From Accumulibacter sp. (GTDB lineage Bacteria > Pseudomonadota > Gammaproteobacteria > Burkholderiales > Rhodocyclaceae), in NCBI RefSeq assembly GCF_036625195.1, contig NZ_JAZKUG010000001.1, forward strand, positions 1,488,001 through 1,552,000: 64,000 nucleotides of DNA, given 5' to 3'. Under the pieces are notes generated by a model. It ran no database searches. It was not told where the DNA came from and saw only the letters and a program-made list of their open reading frames with translations. Position numbers and translations under genes: made by a program. Below, one piece after another: positions 26,428-34,178 of this stretch; within the stretch, counting starts at the first letter, position 1; each line of letters starts with the position of its first letter.

Positions 26428-28899
26428 GTGGACAAGGCTTTCAAGCTGTCGCACTGGTTCCTGCCGCTGGCGCGTCGCGTGCTCTATGCGTGGGTGCGCA
26501 CGACGGTCTTCCCCGAAAGCCCGCAGGAACTGCAACTCGACCCAGCACGGCCTGTTTGCTACGTCCTGCAGGACAGGCATCTCTCCAATTTGCTGCTGCT
26601 CCTGGAGGAGTCGCGGCGGGCCGGGCTGCCGCGAGCCGACTCGCCGCTGCTGCTGGGCAAACAGCGCTGGCCGCGCTCGTTCTTCTTTCTCAACCGCGAT
26701 CGCAGCCTCGCCGGCCGGGCGCGGAATGGTAACAGTCACTCGGCCTTGCTCGCCGGCCTGATGCACCAGGCCGTTGCCGATCCGCAGATGGACGTCCAGT
26801 TGGTGCCGGTGGTGATTCTCTGGGGACGCAGCCCCGACAAGCAGGATTCGGTCCTCAAGGCGCTGTTCTCGGAGACCTGGCGCCCGCCGGGTGCCTGGCG
26901 GCAACTGGCGGCAATCCTTCTCCATGGCCGCAGTGTGCTGGTGCGCTACAACCCGCCGATATCGCTTCGCCATCTCCTGCAGGGCGGGCTCGACGAGGAG
27001 CAGGCACTGCGCAAGCTGGCGCGCATCCTGCGGGTGCACTTCCGCCGTCAGCGGCAAATGGCGATCGGCCCCGACCTGTCGCACCGCAACACGCAGGTCA
27101 ACGCAGTGATCGCCGGCGAGCGCGTGCGCGCAGCGATCGAGCAGGAGGCTTCGACACACGGCATCCCGGTTACCGAAGCGAGGGCACGGGCTGGTCGCTT
27201 CGCGCTGGAGATCGCTTCGGACTACTCGTACGGCGTCGTACGCGCCCTCGAGCTGTTCCTCGCCTGGTTGTGGACGAGACTCTACGATGGCATCGAGCTG
27301 CACCACTTCGATTCCGTCACGCGCATCGCAGCCGGCCAGGAGATCGTCTACGTGCCCTGCCACCGCAGCCACATTGACTACCTGTTGCTGTCTTACGTCA
27401 TTCTCCGGCAGGGGCTCACGCCGCCGCATATCGCTGCCGGTGCCAACCTTGACCTGCCGCTGGTCGGCGGCCTGCTGAGGCGCGGCGGTGCTTTCTTCCT
27501 GCGCCGCAGTTTCAAGGGCGAGCCCCTGTACGCTGCCGTTTTCCATGAATACCTCCACCTGATGCTGGCGCGCGGTTTTCCGATCGAGTACTTCATCGAG
27601 GGCGGCCGCAGTCGCAGTGGTCGGATGCTGACACCAAAGGCGGGGATACTCGGCATGACCGTGCAGAGTTTCATCCGTGAGCATGCACGGCCGCTGATCT
27701 TCGTCCCGGTGTACATCGGCTACGAGAAGATCATCGAAGGCAGCACCTATCTCGGCGAACTGGCCGGCAAGCCGAAGCAGCGGGAATCGCTGCTCGGCCT
27801 GTTGCGCAGCGTGCGCGCCATCAAGCGGGTCTTTGGCAAGGTGCATGTGAACTTTGGCCAGCCGCTTGCCCTGGCTGGTTTTCTCGATCAACATCAACCG
27901 GGCTGGCGAGACACGGACGAGAGCGACGAGCCGCCGTGGGCCCGCAGTGTGACGCGCAGGGCTGCAGCCGAGCTCGCCAAACGGATCAACGAGGCGGCCG
28001 TCCTCAACCCGGTCAACCTGATGGCGCTGGCGCTGCTGGCGACGCCCAAGCATACCGCCGACGAGCACGCGCTGCAGCGCATGATCGAGCACTACCAGGC
28101 GCTGGCTGGCGAGCTGCCCTATGCGCCGAGCAGCGTCCCCTGTGGGCTCGAACCACCGGCAATCATCGCCTACAACGAACGCCTGACGGTCGTCGAGCGT
28201 TTCGCCGACCCGTTGGGCGATCTGATCCGTGTGCGTGACGGTCAGGCTCCGCTTCTCGCCTACTTTCGCAACAACGTCCTGCATCTCTTCGCCCTGCCGG
28301 CGGTCATCGCCTGCCTGCTGAGTCTGAACCGCAAGCTCGATCGAGCCCGCGTGGCACAGGCGGTCTGCGGCATCTGCGGCCTCATGCGGGCGGAACTCTT
28401 CCTGCGCTGGTCCCCGGGTGAACTCGAGTCGGCGAGCGAGGCGGCGATTCGCGCGTTGGTGGCGCGCCGGCTGTTGGTCTCATCGGCGCTGCAGACGGAG
28501 GTCGCTGCGCCGGAAGCGATCAGTGACGAATTTGCCGAGCTGCATCTGCTCGGTGAGACCATCCGTCCATTGCTCGAACGTCACTTCCTCACCCTCGCGC
28601 TGCTGCAGAGCCACGGCAGTGGGCAGACGACGCGGCGGCAACTGGAAGACAACTGCCATCTGCTGGCGCAGCGGCTCTCCCTGCTCTACGAGTTCAATAC
28701 CTCCGAGCTTCCCGAGAAGGCAACCTTTTCGGCCTTCATTGGCAACCTCATCGAAGCCGAGTACCTACGCGAGGACGAGGACGATCGCTTGTGCTTCGAC
28801 GAGCGGCTGATGACGCCGCTTGCCCACTCCGAACTGGTTCTCTCGCCTGAAGCCAGGCAGGCCATCAGGCGAATCGCCGGTACCGGGGCGCACCTGTAG
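26428..28899 (+). CDS. plsB: Glycerol-3-phosphate 1-O-acyltransferase PlsB
   Basis: About 823 residues, the PlsB size class. Acyltransferase block I is PCHRSHIDYLLL (the catalytic His/Asp pair), followed by GAFFLRRSFKGE, the substrate-binding FIEGGRSRSGRM and VPVYIGYEK. It makes lysophosphatidate from glycerol-3-phosphate and acyl-ACP or acyl-CoA at the inner membrane. I chose the GTG at 26428, giving VDKAFKLSHWFLPLARR, because starts further upstream (open to 26296) would run over the preceding gene in unrelated sequence. No strong Shine-Dalgarno is seen, so the exact start is moderate confidence. The gene follows the EF-G-like gene by 28 bp and is probably co-transcribed. Confidence 0.92.
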   Translation: MDKAFKLSHWFLPLARRVLYAWVRTTVFPESPQELQLDPARPVCYVLQDRHLSNLLLLLEESRRAGLPRADSPLLLGKQRWPRSFFFLNRDRSLAGRARNGNSHSALLAGLMHQAVADPQMDVQLVPVVILWGRSPDKQDSVLKALFSETWRPPGAWRQLAAILLHGRSVLVRYNPPISLRHLLQGGLDEEQALRKLARILRVHFRRQRQMAIGPDLSHRNTQVNAVIAGERVRAAIEQEASTHGIPVTEARARAGRFALEIASDYSYGVVRALELFLAWLWTRLYDGIELHHFDSVTRIAAGQEIVYVPCHRSHIDYLLLSYVILRQGLTPPHIAAGANLDLPLVGGLLRRGGAFFLRRSFKGEPLYAAVFHEYLHLMLARGFPIEYFIEGGRSRSGRMLTPKAGILGMTVQSFIREHARPLIFVPVYIGYEKIIEGSTYLGELAGKPKQRESLLGLLRSVRAIKRVFGKVHVNFGQPLALAGFLDQHQPGWRDTDESDEPPWARSVTRRAAAELAKRINEAAVLNPVNLMALALLATPKHTADEHALQRMIEHYQALAGELPYAPSSVPCGLEPPAIIAYNERLTVVERFADPLGDLIRVRDGQAPLLAYFRNNVLHLFALPAVIACLLSLNRKLDRARVAQAVCGICGLMRAELFLRWSPGELESASEAAIRALVARRLLVSSALQTEVAAPEAISDEFAELHLLGETIRPLLERHFLTLALLQSHGSGQTTRRQLEDNCHLLAQRLSLLYEFNTSELPEKATFSAFIGNLIEAEYLREDEDDRLCFDERLMTPLAHSELVLSPEARQAIRRIAGTGAHL

Positions 28900-28914
28900 C
28901 AGTGCGCTCCGTCG

Positions 28915-28977
28915 TCAGAACGACCAGCGGAGACCCACAGCCCAATTGATTCGTTCGCGTCGTTCAAGAAAAATCGC
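28915..28977 (-). pseudogene. Remnant of an outer-membrane barrel gene 3' end
   Basis: On the minus strand the bases just beyond the plsB stop read ...LERRERINWAVGLRWSF and stop at 28915. An amphipathic last strand with terminal Phe is the BamA-recognised end of outer-membrane beta-barrel proteins. Upstream the frame stays open for a few hundred bases, but it has no ATG and turns into Arg/Gly-rich sequence unlike a barrel. I read it as the decayed tail of a deleted gene. It could also be chance. Confidence 0.3.
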
Positions 28978-29144
28978 AAGCACTTCTCGCTCGCGCCCTG
29001 CCTCTCGGCCCGCTCGCGACGCGGTCTTCACGGCCTCCCCGGCCGGGCGCCAACCGTCGCCGTGGCCATGGCGAAGATTGGCAAGGCGGCAGGGGCGCGC
29101 GAGGTCGCCATTTCCAACGACTGGCCGGGGCGGGCGGCAAGCCC

Positions 29145-29825
29145 TCAGGCGCGACCTCGGCGAGCCGCCTGTTCGAGCCTCTCCTTCTCCGCCATGACCT
29201 TGTTGGCGTAGCTGGCCTCCGGATCATCGGGAGCGCCACCATAGTGCTGCAACCCCGCAGTCAGGCTGCCGCGCCAGCGAATGGCCTCCTCGAGGACATG
29301 GACGCCAACCTGGATGTTGGTTACCGGGTCGAGAAAGGGCGTCTCACCCGCGCCCGCCGGGACCTTGTCGAGATGATAGCCGGGAATCACCTGCATCAGA
29401 CCCTTGGCGCCCACCGGGCTTTCGGCGAAGGGATTGAAGCGCGACTCGATGCCGATGATGGCGATGATCAGCAGCGGATCGAGGCGCCGTTCGCGACCCA
29501 CCCGTTGTGCCGCTTCGAAGATCGGCACCAGGGCTTCCGGCGCCACGCGGTAGCGGCGCGACACCGCGTCCAGAACGCGATGCAGCCGTGCCGAAAGGAC
29601 CGGTTGCGGGGCAATTCCGGCTTCGTCACCCGCGCTTGACGGTGCGGCTGCCGCTTCGCCGGTCACGATCGTCTGGGCGTTGTCGGTGGCGTCGACTTCG
29701 ATCCAGTGTTTGAAGCTGCCGAGAAGCAGCATCAGCCCGACGACCATCAGGCTGTGCTGGAGGAAACTCAGGCTCACGTCGACACGACGCGGGTTGAAGC
29801 CTTTCAATGCAATGGTTGTGGACAT
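29145..29825 (-). CDS. Membrane-anchored lytic transglycosylase (SLT domain)
   Basis: 226 residues with one N-terminal transmembrane segment (about residues 22-42, FLQHSLMVVGLMLLLGSF) and a periplasmic SLT/GEWL-type domain. The catalytic glutamate is in IIGIESRFNPFAES, followed by the family motifs GAKGLMQVIP and, near the end, LQHYGGAPDDPEASYANKVM. It cleaves peptidoglycan glycan strands to 1,6-anhydro products, locally opening the wall for envelope machines or remodelling. I chose the ATG at 29825, preceded by GGAGAG. An upstream in-frame ATG would add 13 residues of poor sequence. Confidence 0.9.
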   Translation of the reverse strand: MSTTIALKGFNPRRVDVSLSFLQHSLMVVGLMLLLGSFKHWIEVDATDNAQTIVTGEAAAAPSSAGDEAGIAPQPVLSARLHRVLDAVSRRYRVAPEALVPIFEAAQRVGRERRLDPLLIIAIIGIESRFNPFAESPVGAKGLMQVIPGYHLDKVPAGAGETPFLDPVTNIQVGVHVLEEAIRWRGSLTAGLQHYGGAPDDPEASYANKVMAEKERLEQAARRGRA

Positions 29826-30355
29826 GCTCTCTCCTTCACTTTCGTCGTCGCGCACGAAAGACAACGCGGCGATGGACGGTTGCAGGCGGGTGCAAAGCCT
29901 CGGATGCTCGGGGTACGCAACCCCTGAGGCCGGAACTCTGTTCTCGGGAAAAGCTCGCGAACAGGGCGGCGAAGATGCAGCGACGACGCTGCGAATTTGC
30001 TTGTTTGATACTGGAGGGCCTCGACTCTATTGGCTAATGCCGCTTTGGTCAACCCCCCCGCACCTCCCGGGCAAGCGACGCGTCGCTCCACGGTCCTTGG
30101 CCGTTGCGCGAAAGGGTACCCGTTCAGCCCGTCATGGCGAACGTCGACGTGCCTGTCGCCGAAGCAGAATGGCCGTCACTCAAGCTCGTATAATCATGAC
30201 TCCCTGTCGCCGCAAGGCTCTGCGGATGGCAGGCAAGCCTCGATGCTCGGTCCACCGGTGGACCGCTCCCGAGAGACATCGCCAGGCGGGCATGGCGGGC
30301 TGTTTCCGCACGGTGCCTTGCGGCTGGCTGCACAGCCTGATTGACGGAATCCCCG
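29826..30355. other. Divergent intergenic region upstream of the CNNM-CBS gene
   Basis: 530 bp between a minus-strand transglycosylase gene and a plus-strand membrane protein gene. A perfect TATAAT stands at 30189-30194, oriented toward the right-hand gene, but no matching -35 is present at 16-18 bp. No convincing ORF was found in any frame. Confidence 0.35.
30189..30194 (+). promoter_or_regulatory. Candidate -10 element (TATAAT) for the CNNM-CBS gene
   Basis: Exact match to the sigma-70 -10 consensus in a long divergent gap, about 160 bp before the start at 30356. The sequence 16-18 bp upstream (around AGAATG) does not resemble TTGACA, so this would need activator help or be coincidental. 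Confidence 0.3.
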
Positions 30356-31669
30356 ATGGACGTTGTCCTGCTGCTGTTCCTCATCGTGCTCAACGGCATT
30401 TTGGCGATGTCCGAGATTGCGGTGGTTTCCGCGCGCCAGTCGCGCCTGCAGAAGCTGGCCGAGGATGGTTTTTCGGGTGCGCGCTCGGCGCTGGCGCTGC
30501 AGCAGGAACCGTCGACCTTCCTGTCGACCGTCCAGGTCGGAATCACCACGGTCGGCATCCTCAGCGGGGCCATTGGCGAGGCGACGCTGGCCGCTCCGCT
30601 GGCCGAGTGGCTGGGCTCGATCGCCCTGCTGGCACCGCATGCCGATACGGTCGCCCTGACGCTCGTGGTGGTGGCGGTCACCTACTGCTCGGTGGTCGTT
30701 GGTGAACTCGTGCCCAAGCGTCTCGGCCTGTTGGCGCCGGAGCGTGTGGCGTCATTCGTCGCCGGGCCGATGGGCGTCGTGTCCCGCCTGGCACGGCCGC
30801 TGGTGTGGCTGCTCTCGTCCTCGTCCAGTTTGGTCCTGGGGCTGCTCGGTGCGCATCGGACGCAGGACTCGACAGTCACCAACGACGAGATCAAGGTCCT
30901 CATGGGGCAGGGCGCCGAAGCGGGAGTATTCCATGCCAGCGAGCAGGCCATCGTTTCCAACGTCCTGCGTCTCGACGAGCAGCGGATCAGCGCCATCATG
31001 ACGCACCGCAAGGACATCTATCTGCTCGACCTGAACGACGGCGAAGAGGTGATCCGTCATCGCTTGGCGAACAGCCCGTACCGACGCATCGTCGTCTGCC
31101 GGGACGGCCTTGACCAGATCGTCGGCGTCCTGCGGACCAGCGATCTGCTGCAGGGAGTCCTGCTGGGGCAGCCGCTGGAAGTGGAGGCTTTCGTCCGCCC
31201 GGCGCTCTACGTTCCGGCGAGCGTGACGACGACCCAGTTGCTCGAAACCTTCCGGCGGGCGCATCAGCAGTGCGCGCTGATGGTGGACGAGTACGGCGGC
31301 CTGCAGGGTCTGGTGACCCTGACCGATGTGCTGACCTCGATCGTTGGCGATCTGCCGACTTCGGACTCCCCGGATGAACTGGATATCATCGTTCGCGAGG
31401 ATGGCTCGTGGCTCGCCGACGGCAGCGTGCCGATCGAGCGTCTCAAGGCGGTTCTCGCCATCCACCCGGAACTGCCCGGTGAAGAGGAGAATGCGTTCAA
31501 TACCCTGGGCGGGTTCGTGATGTACGTCCTCGGCAGGATTCCGCTGCCCGCCGATCACTTCGTCGTCGAGGGGTTGCGCTTCGAGGTCGTCGACATGGAT
31601 CGCCACCGCGTCGACAAGGTGCTGATCGCGCGCCTCCCGGAAGTGGGCGGGTCGGGTCGCAGCGACTGA
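30356..31669 (+). CDS. CorC/HlyC-type membrane protein (CNNM, CBS pair, CorC_HlyC domains)
   Basis: 437 residues. The N-terminal CNNM (DUF21) region of about 190 residues has several membrane helices and the motifs LNGILAMSEIAVVSARQSRL, STVQVGITTVG and VVGELVPKRLGL. A tandem CBS pair follows (around 205-330, with MVDEYGGLQGLVTLTDVLTS). The C-terminal CorC_HlyC transporter-associated domain ends near VDMDRHRVDKVLIARL. Members are linked to magnesium or other cation efflux and some are annotated haemolysin-like. I chose the ATG at 30356. A TTG five codons upstream is in frame. Confidence 0.9.
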   Translation: MDVVLLLFLIVLNGILAMSEIAVVSARQSRLQKLAEDGFSGARSALALQQEPSTFLSTVQVGITTVGILSGAIGEATLAAPLAEWLGSIALLAPHADTVALTLVVVAVTYCSVVVGELVPKRLGLLAPERVASFVAGPMGVVSRLARPLVWLLSSSSSLVLGLLGAHRTQDSTVTNDEIKVLMGQGAEAGVFHASEQAIVSNVLRLDEQRISAIMTHRKDIYLLDLNDGEEVIRHRLANSPYRRIVVCRDGLDQIVGVLRTSDLLQGVLLGQPLEVEAFVRPALYVPASVTTTQLLETFRRAHQQCALMVDEYGGLQGLVTLTDVLTSIVGDLPTSDSPDELDIIVREDGSWLADGSVPIERLKAVLAIHPELPGEEENAFNTLGGFVMYVLGRIPLPADHFVVEGLRFEVVDMDRHRVDKVLIARLPEVGGSGRSD

Positions 31670-31688
31670 GACCGCGGGCGCTGCCGCT

Positions 31689-32792
31689 TCAGCCGCTGCC
31701 TGTGGCTCGCCAGTACTGGTAGGCGAGTGCCAGCCGGGCGCCGGCGATGATCGCGAACAGGCTGAGGAAGGAGCCGGCGGCGAGGGTCGAAACCCCGCTG
31801 ACACCCTGCCCGATCGTGCAGCCCAATGCGACGACGCCACCAAAGCCCATCAGCGCGGCGCCGACGAGGTGGTTGGCGGTGTCCTCCAGATCGTTGAAGC
31901 CTTCCCAGCGGAAGCCGCCGCTGAGGAGCGCATGAGCGAGGCTGCCGCAGACGACGCCGAGCGCGCTGGCGATCGCGAAAGTCACCCGGCGGCTGCTGTC
32001 GGACCACAGAAGAAGCAACTCCAGCGTGTAAGCCTGTGGCGCGACGAAGGTCAGCGATTCCATGCGGCCACTGTTGGTGGCGAGATAGGCTTCCTGCAGC
32101 GTTTCCGGATCCTCGGCGAGATGGCCGAGATGGCCGCTGACGTACCAGCCAGCGACGACCAGGGCGCCAACGGTGGCGCCGCCGAGGATTTGCGCGGCAG
32201 CCAGGCGGGGACGACCTAGCAGCACGGCAGCCAGCAGGCCGCCGCCAAGCAGCGCGGCACAAAGCGCCGGCGCCGGCCCGGGTGTCAGCCCGAGGTTCGC
32301 GACCAGCTCGGGCAGGCCCGGGCCGTCGGGCAGATGCAGTGCGACCGGTTCGAGCACCTCGACACGGAAGACGGCGAGCACGCCGCGCATCGACATGGAC
32401 GCCACCAGCGCGAGGACGATGAACACGACCACTGCCTTGACGCTGCCGGCGCCGATACGCATCAGGGTCCTGGCACCGCAGCCGGAGGCGAGCACCATGC
32501 CGAAGCCAAAACAGAGGCCGCCGGCGAGATGCGACAGCCAAGTCAGGTTGTGGCCGCGATAGATCGACCTGTCGACATCGATGAGCCCCGTTTCATGCAG
32601 CGCCGCCGTGCCGAGGATGGCCAGTGCAATCGCCAGTAGCCACATGCGCATGCGACCCCAGTCGCCGAGGATGGCGATGTCGGCAACGGCTCCCATGGTA
32701 CAGAAGCGCGTCCCGCTGGCGACGGCGCCGAACACCAGGCCGATGGCGAAGGCGAGCCAGATGACCGTGGTGGCGCGATCGGCGACGCTCAT
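31689..32792 (-). CDS. YeeE/YedE (TsuA-like) sulfur-compound transporter
   Basis: 367-residue polytopic membrane protein with an internal duplication. Conserved cysteines occur in GTRFCTMGAV, LASGCGARTL and VALGCTIGQGVSG. In TsuA-type proteins such membrane cysteines relay thiosulfate. It therefore probably imports thiosulfate or a related sulfur species. The start at 32792 overlaps the stop of queC in an ATGA arrangement. Coupling to queuosine synthesis is unusual, and sulfur supply for tRNA modification is only a speculation. An open frame further upstream overlaps queC and is not used. Confidence 0.88.
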   Translation of the reverse strand: MSVADRATTVIWLAFAIGLVFGAVASGTRFCTMGAVADIAILGDWGRMRMWLLAIALAILGTAALHETGLIDVDRSIYRGHNLTWLSHLAGGLCFGFGMVLASGCGARTLMRIGAGSVKAVVVFIVLALVASMSMRGVLAVFRVEVLEPVALHLPDGPGLPELVANLGLTPGPAPALCAALLGGGLLAAVLLGRPRLAAAQILGGATVGALVVAGWYVSGHLGHLAEDPETLQEAYLATNSGRMESLTFVAPQAYTLELLLLWSDSSRRVTFAIASALGVVCGSLAHALLSGGFRWEGFNDLEDTANHLVGAALMGFGGVVALGCTIGQGVSGVSTLAAGSFLSLFAIIAGARLALAYQYWRATGSG

Positions 32793-33511
32793 CGGCGCAT
32801 TTCCGGAGGCTGGCGGTTGGCGTAAGGGGTTGGATCGGCGACTCCGGCGGCGGCAAAACCGGCACGTCGCAAGCGGCACGAGTCGCACACTCCGCACGCG
32901 CGTCCGGCCGCGTCAGCCTGATAGCACGAGACGGTGATGCTGTAGTCGAGCCCGAGCTCGAGGCCGCGGCGGATGATCTCGGCCTTGCCGAGATCGATCA
33001 GCGGCGCATGGATGCGCAGTGCCGATCCTTCCACCGCCGCCTTGGTCGCCAGGTTGGCCATCCGTTCGAAAGCCGCGATGTACTCCGGGCGACAGTCGGG
33101 ATAACCCGAGTAGTCCACCGCGTTGACGCCGATGAACACATCCCGACTTTCCAGGACCTCGGCCCAGGCCAGCGCCAGTGACAGCATGACGGTGTTGCGG
33201 GCAGGTACATAGGTCGCCGGGATGCCCGGACGGAGCCCGTCCACCGGCAGCGCTGCCGAGGTGTCGGTCAGCGCGGAGCCGCCGAAGTCCTCAAGACGCA
33301 GGCGCACGATGCGATGTGCCGTTGCCGCCAGTGCCTGCGCAACCGCCGCCGCAGCCCGCAACTCGCTGCTGTGACGCTGTCCGTAGTCGAGCGACAGGCA
33401 AAAGCAGGCAAAGCCGCTGGCACGGGCGATCGCCAGCGTCGTCGCTGAGTCGAGTCCTCCCGACAGGAGAACGACACAGCGCTTGCTGGACTCTGACAGC
33501 GGACTGCTCAT
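32789..33511 (-). CDS. queC: 7-cyano-7-deazaguanine synthase QueC
   Basis: 240 residues. The ATP-pyrophosphatase loop VVLLSGGLDSATTL is at the N-terminus, and the zinc cysteines are near the C-terminus (SCYQADAAGRACGVCDSCRL). QueC converts 7-carboxy-7-deazaguanine to preQ0 in queuosine biosynthesis, using ATP and ammonia. Other conserved blocks are LDYGQRHSSEL, YVPARNTVML and GVNAVDYSGYPDCRPEY. Other queuosine genes are not in the window. Confidence 0.95.
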   Translation of the reverse strand: MSSPLSESSKRCVVLLSGGLDSATTLAIARASGFACFCLSLDYGQRHSSELRAAAAVAQALAATAHRIVRLRLEDFGGSALTDTSAALPVDGLRPGIPATYVPARNTVMLSLALAWAEVLESRDVFIGVNAVDYSGYPDCRPEYIAAFERMANLATKAAVEGSALRIHAPLIDLGKAEIIRRGLELGLDYSITVSCYQADAAGRACGVCDSCRLRRAGFAAAGVADPTPYANRQPPEMRR

Positions 33512-33750
33512 GGACGGAGACTATACCGCGTTCCGGCGGTGCCGGGTCGCTCGCGCTGCCGCGGATTGCCTGATCGACGTGTGTTTGTGGCGTTGCAGGA
33601 GACGGGTTGAGGACAAGGTGATGCGTGAGGGATCACAGCCTGCGGATGGCCACTGCCCTGGGGCCGGGCGAGGGCCATTGTGCGCCCTGGTTCTCTCGGC
33701 GCTTTCTCGTGGCCAGTCGGTGCGGGTTCGCTGTCCATGAGGCCGTCCAG

Positions 33751-33772
33751 TTGTCGGAAAAGCTTACAGTGC
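33751..33772 (+). promoter_or_regulatory. Enhancer-like motif TTGTCG-N7-TTACAGTGC (copy 1)
   Basis: TTGTCG (33751-33756), seven variable bases, TTACAGTGC (33764-33772). An identical pattern with the same internal spacing is found at 59023-59044 before the PEP-CTERM gene. In both cases the distance to the downstream sigma-54-like element is exactly 82 bp. This position suits the binding site of an enhancer-binding protein. PrsR, the regulator associated with PEP-CTERM/exosortase systems, is the natural candidate by analogy. Confidence 0.65.
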
Positions 33773-33832
33773 GACGGGCTCAGTCCTGTGCAGACACGAA
33801 AAACCAGACTTATATCATGCGCGTTCAGATTT

Positions 33833-33848
33833 TGGCGTGAATCTTGCT
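33833..33848 (+). promoter_or_regulatory. Sigma-54-type promoter (TGGC-N7-TTGC)
   Basis: TGGCGTGAATCTTGCT carries the -24 GG (33834-33835) and -12 GC (33846-33847) with the required 10-bp separation. It matches TGGCAC-N5-TTGC except for GT in place of AC. Transcription would start near 33859 and run right into the regulator and the giant gene. Confidence 0.6.
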
Positions 33849-34178
33849 CCGTCACTGTTTGGGCTCGTCCGGACTCTGTTGCCAGGCCCCTTCGGCGGTG
33901 GCACTGCCGGCGTTCCTGATGCTGCTGCGGTTGGCCAGAGGTTGTCGGCGTGGCCGGATTGGGATGGTGGGTGTCGGTGCGAAGCAGACTGGGACGCAAG
34001 TAGCGATCGGTCCGGGGCGCAATGGCCTCTGCGCGGTGTGATGGGTAGGCGACGCCAGGCTGCACCGAACGAAGTCTGGCCCTTGCCGCCTCTTTCCTGG
34101 AGAACACTCGAGTGTCGCCGTGTCTTGGTAGTGGTGGAGCTTCAGTGTGCGGTCAGGCGTGTGGGCGCTTGACCACCC

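Larger units (their letters stand above)
33512..34178. other. Long divergent regulatory region upstream of the regulator/adhesin genes
   Basis: 667 bp between queC (minus) and the regulator gene (plus). It holds the compound element described separately: the enhancer-like motif at 33751-33772 and the sigma-54-like promoter at 33833-33847. It has an unusually AT-rich patch around 33800-33850. No convincing ORF was recognised. Open frames there are short or Arg/Pro-rich. Confidence 0.5.

Noticed and set aside
33508..34107. 199-codon minus-strand frame in the regulatory gap after queC
   Set aside because: The composition is Arg/Pro/Thr-rich without domain character, and it spans the enhancer-like motif and sigma-54-like promoter.
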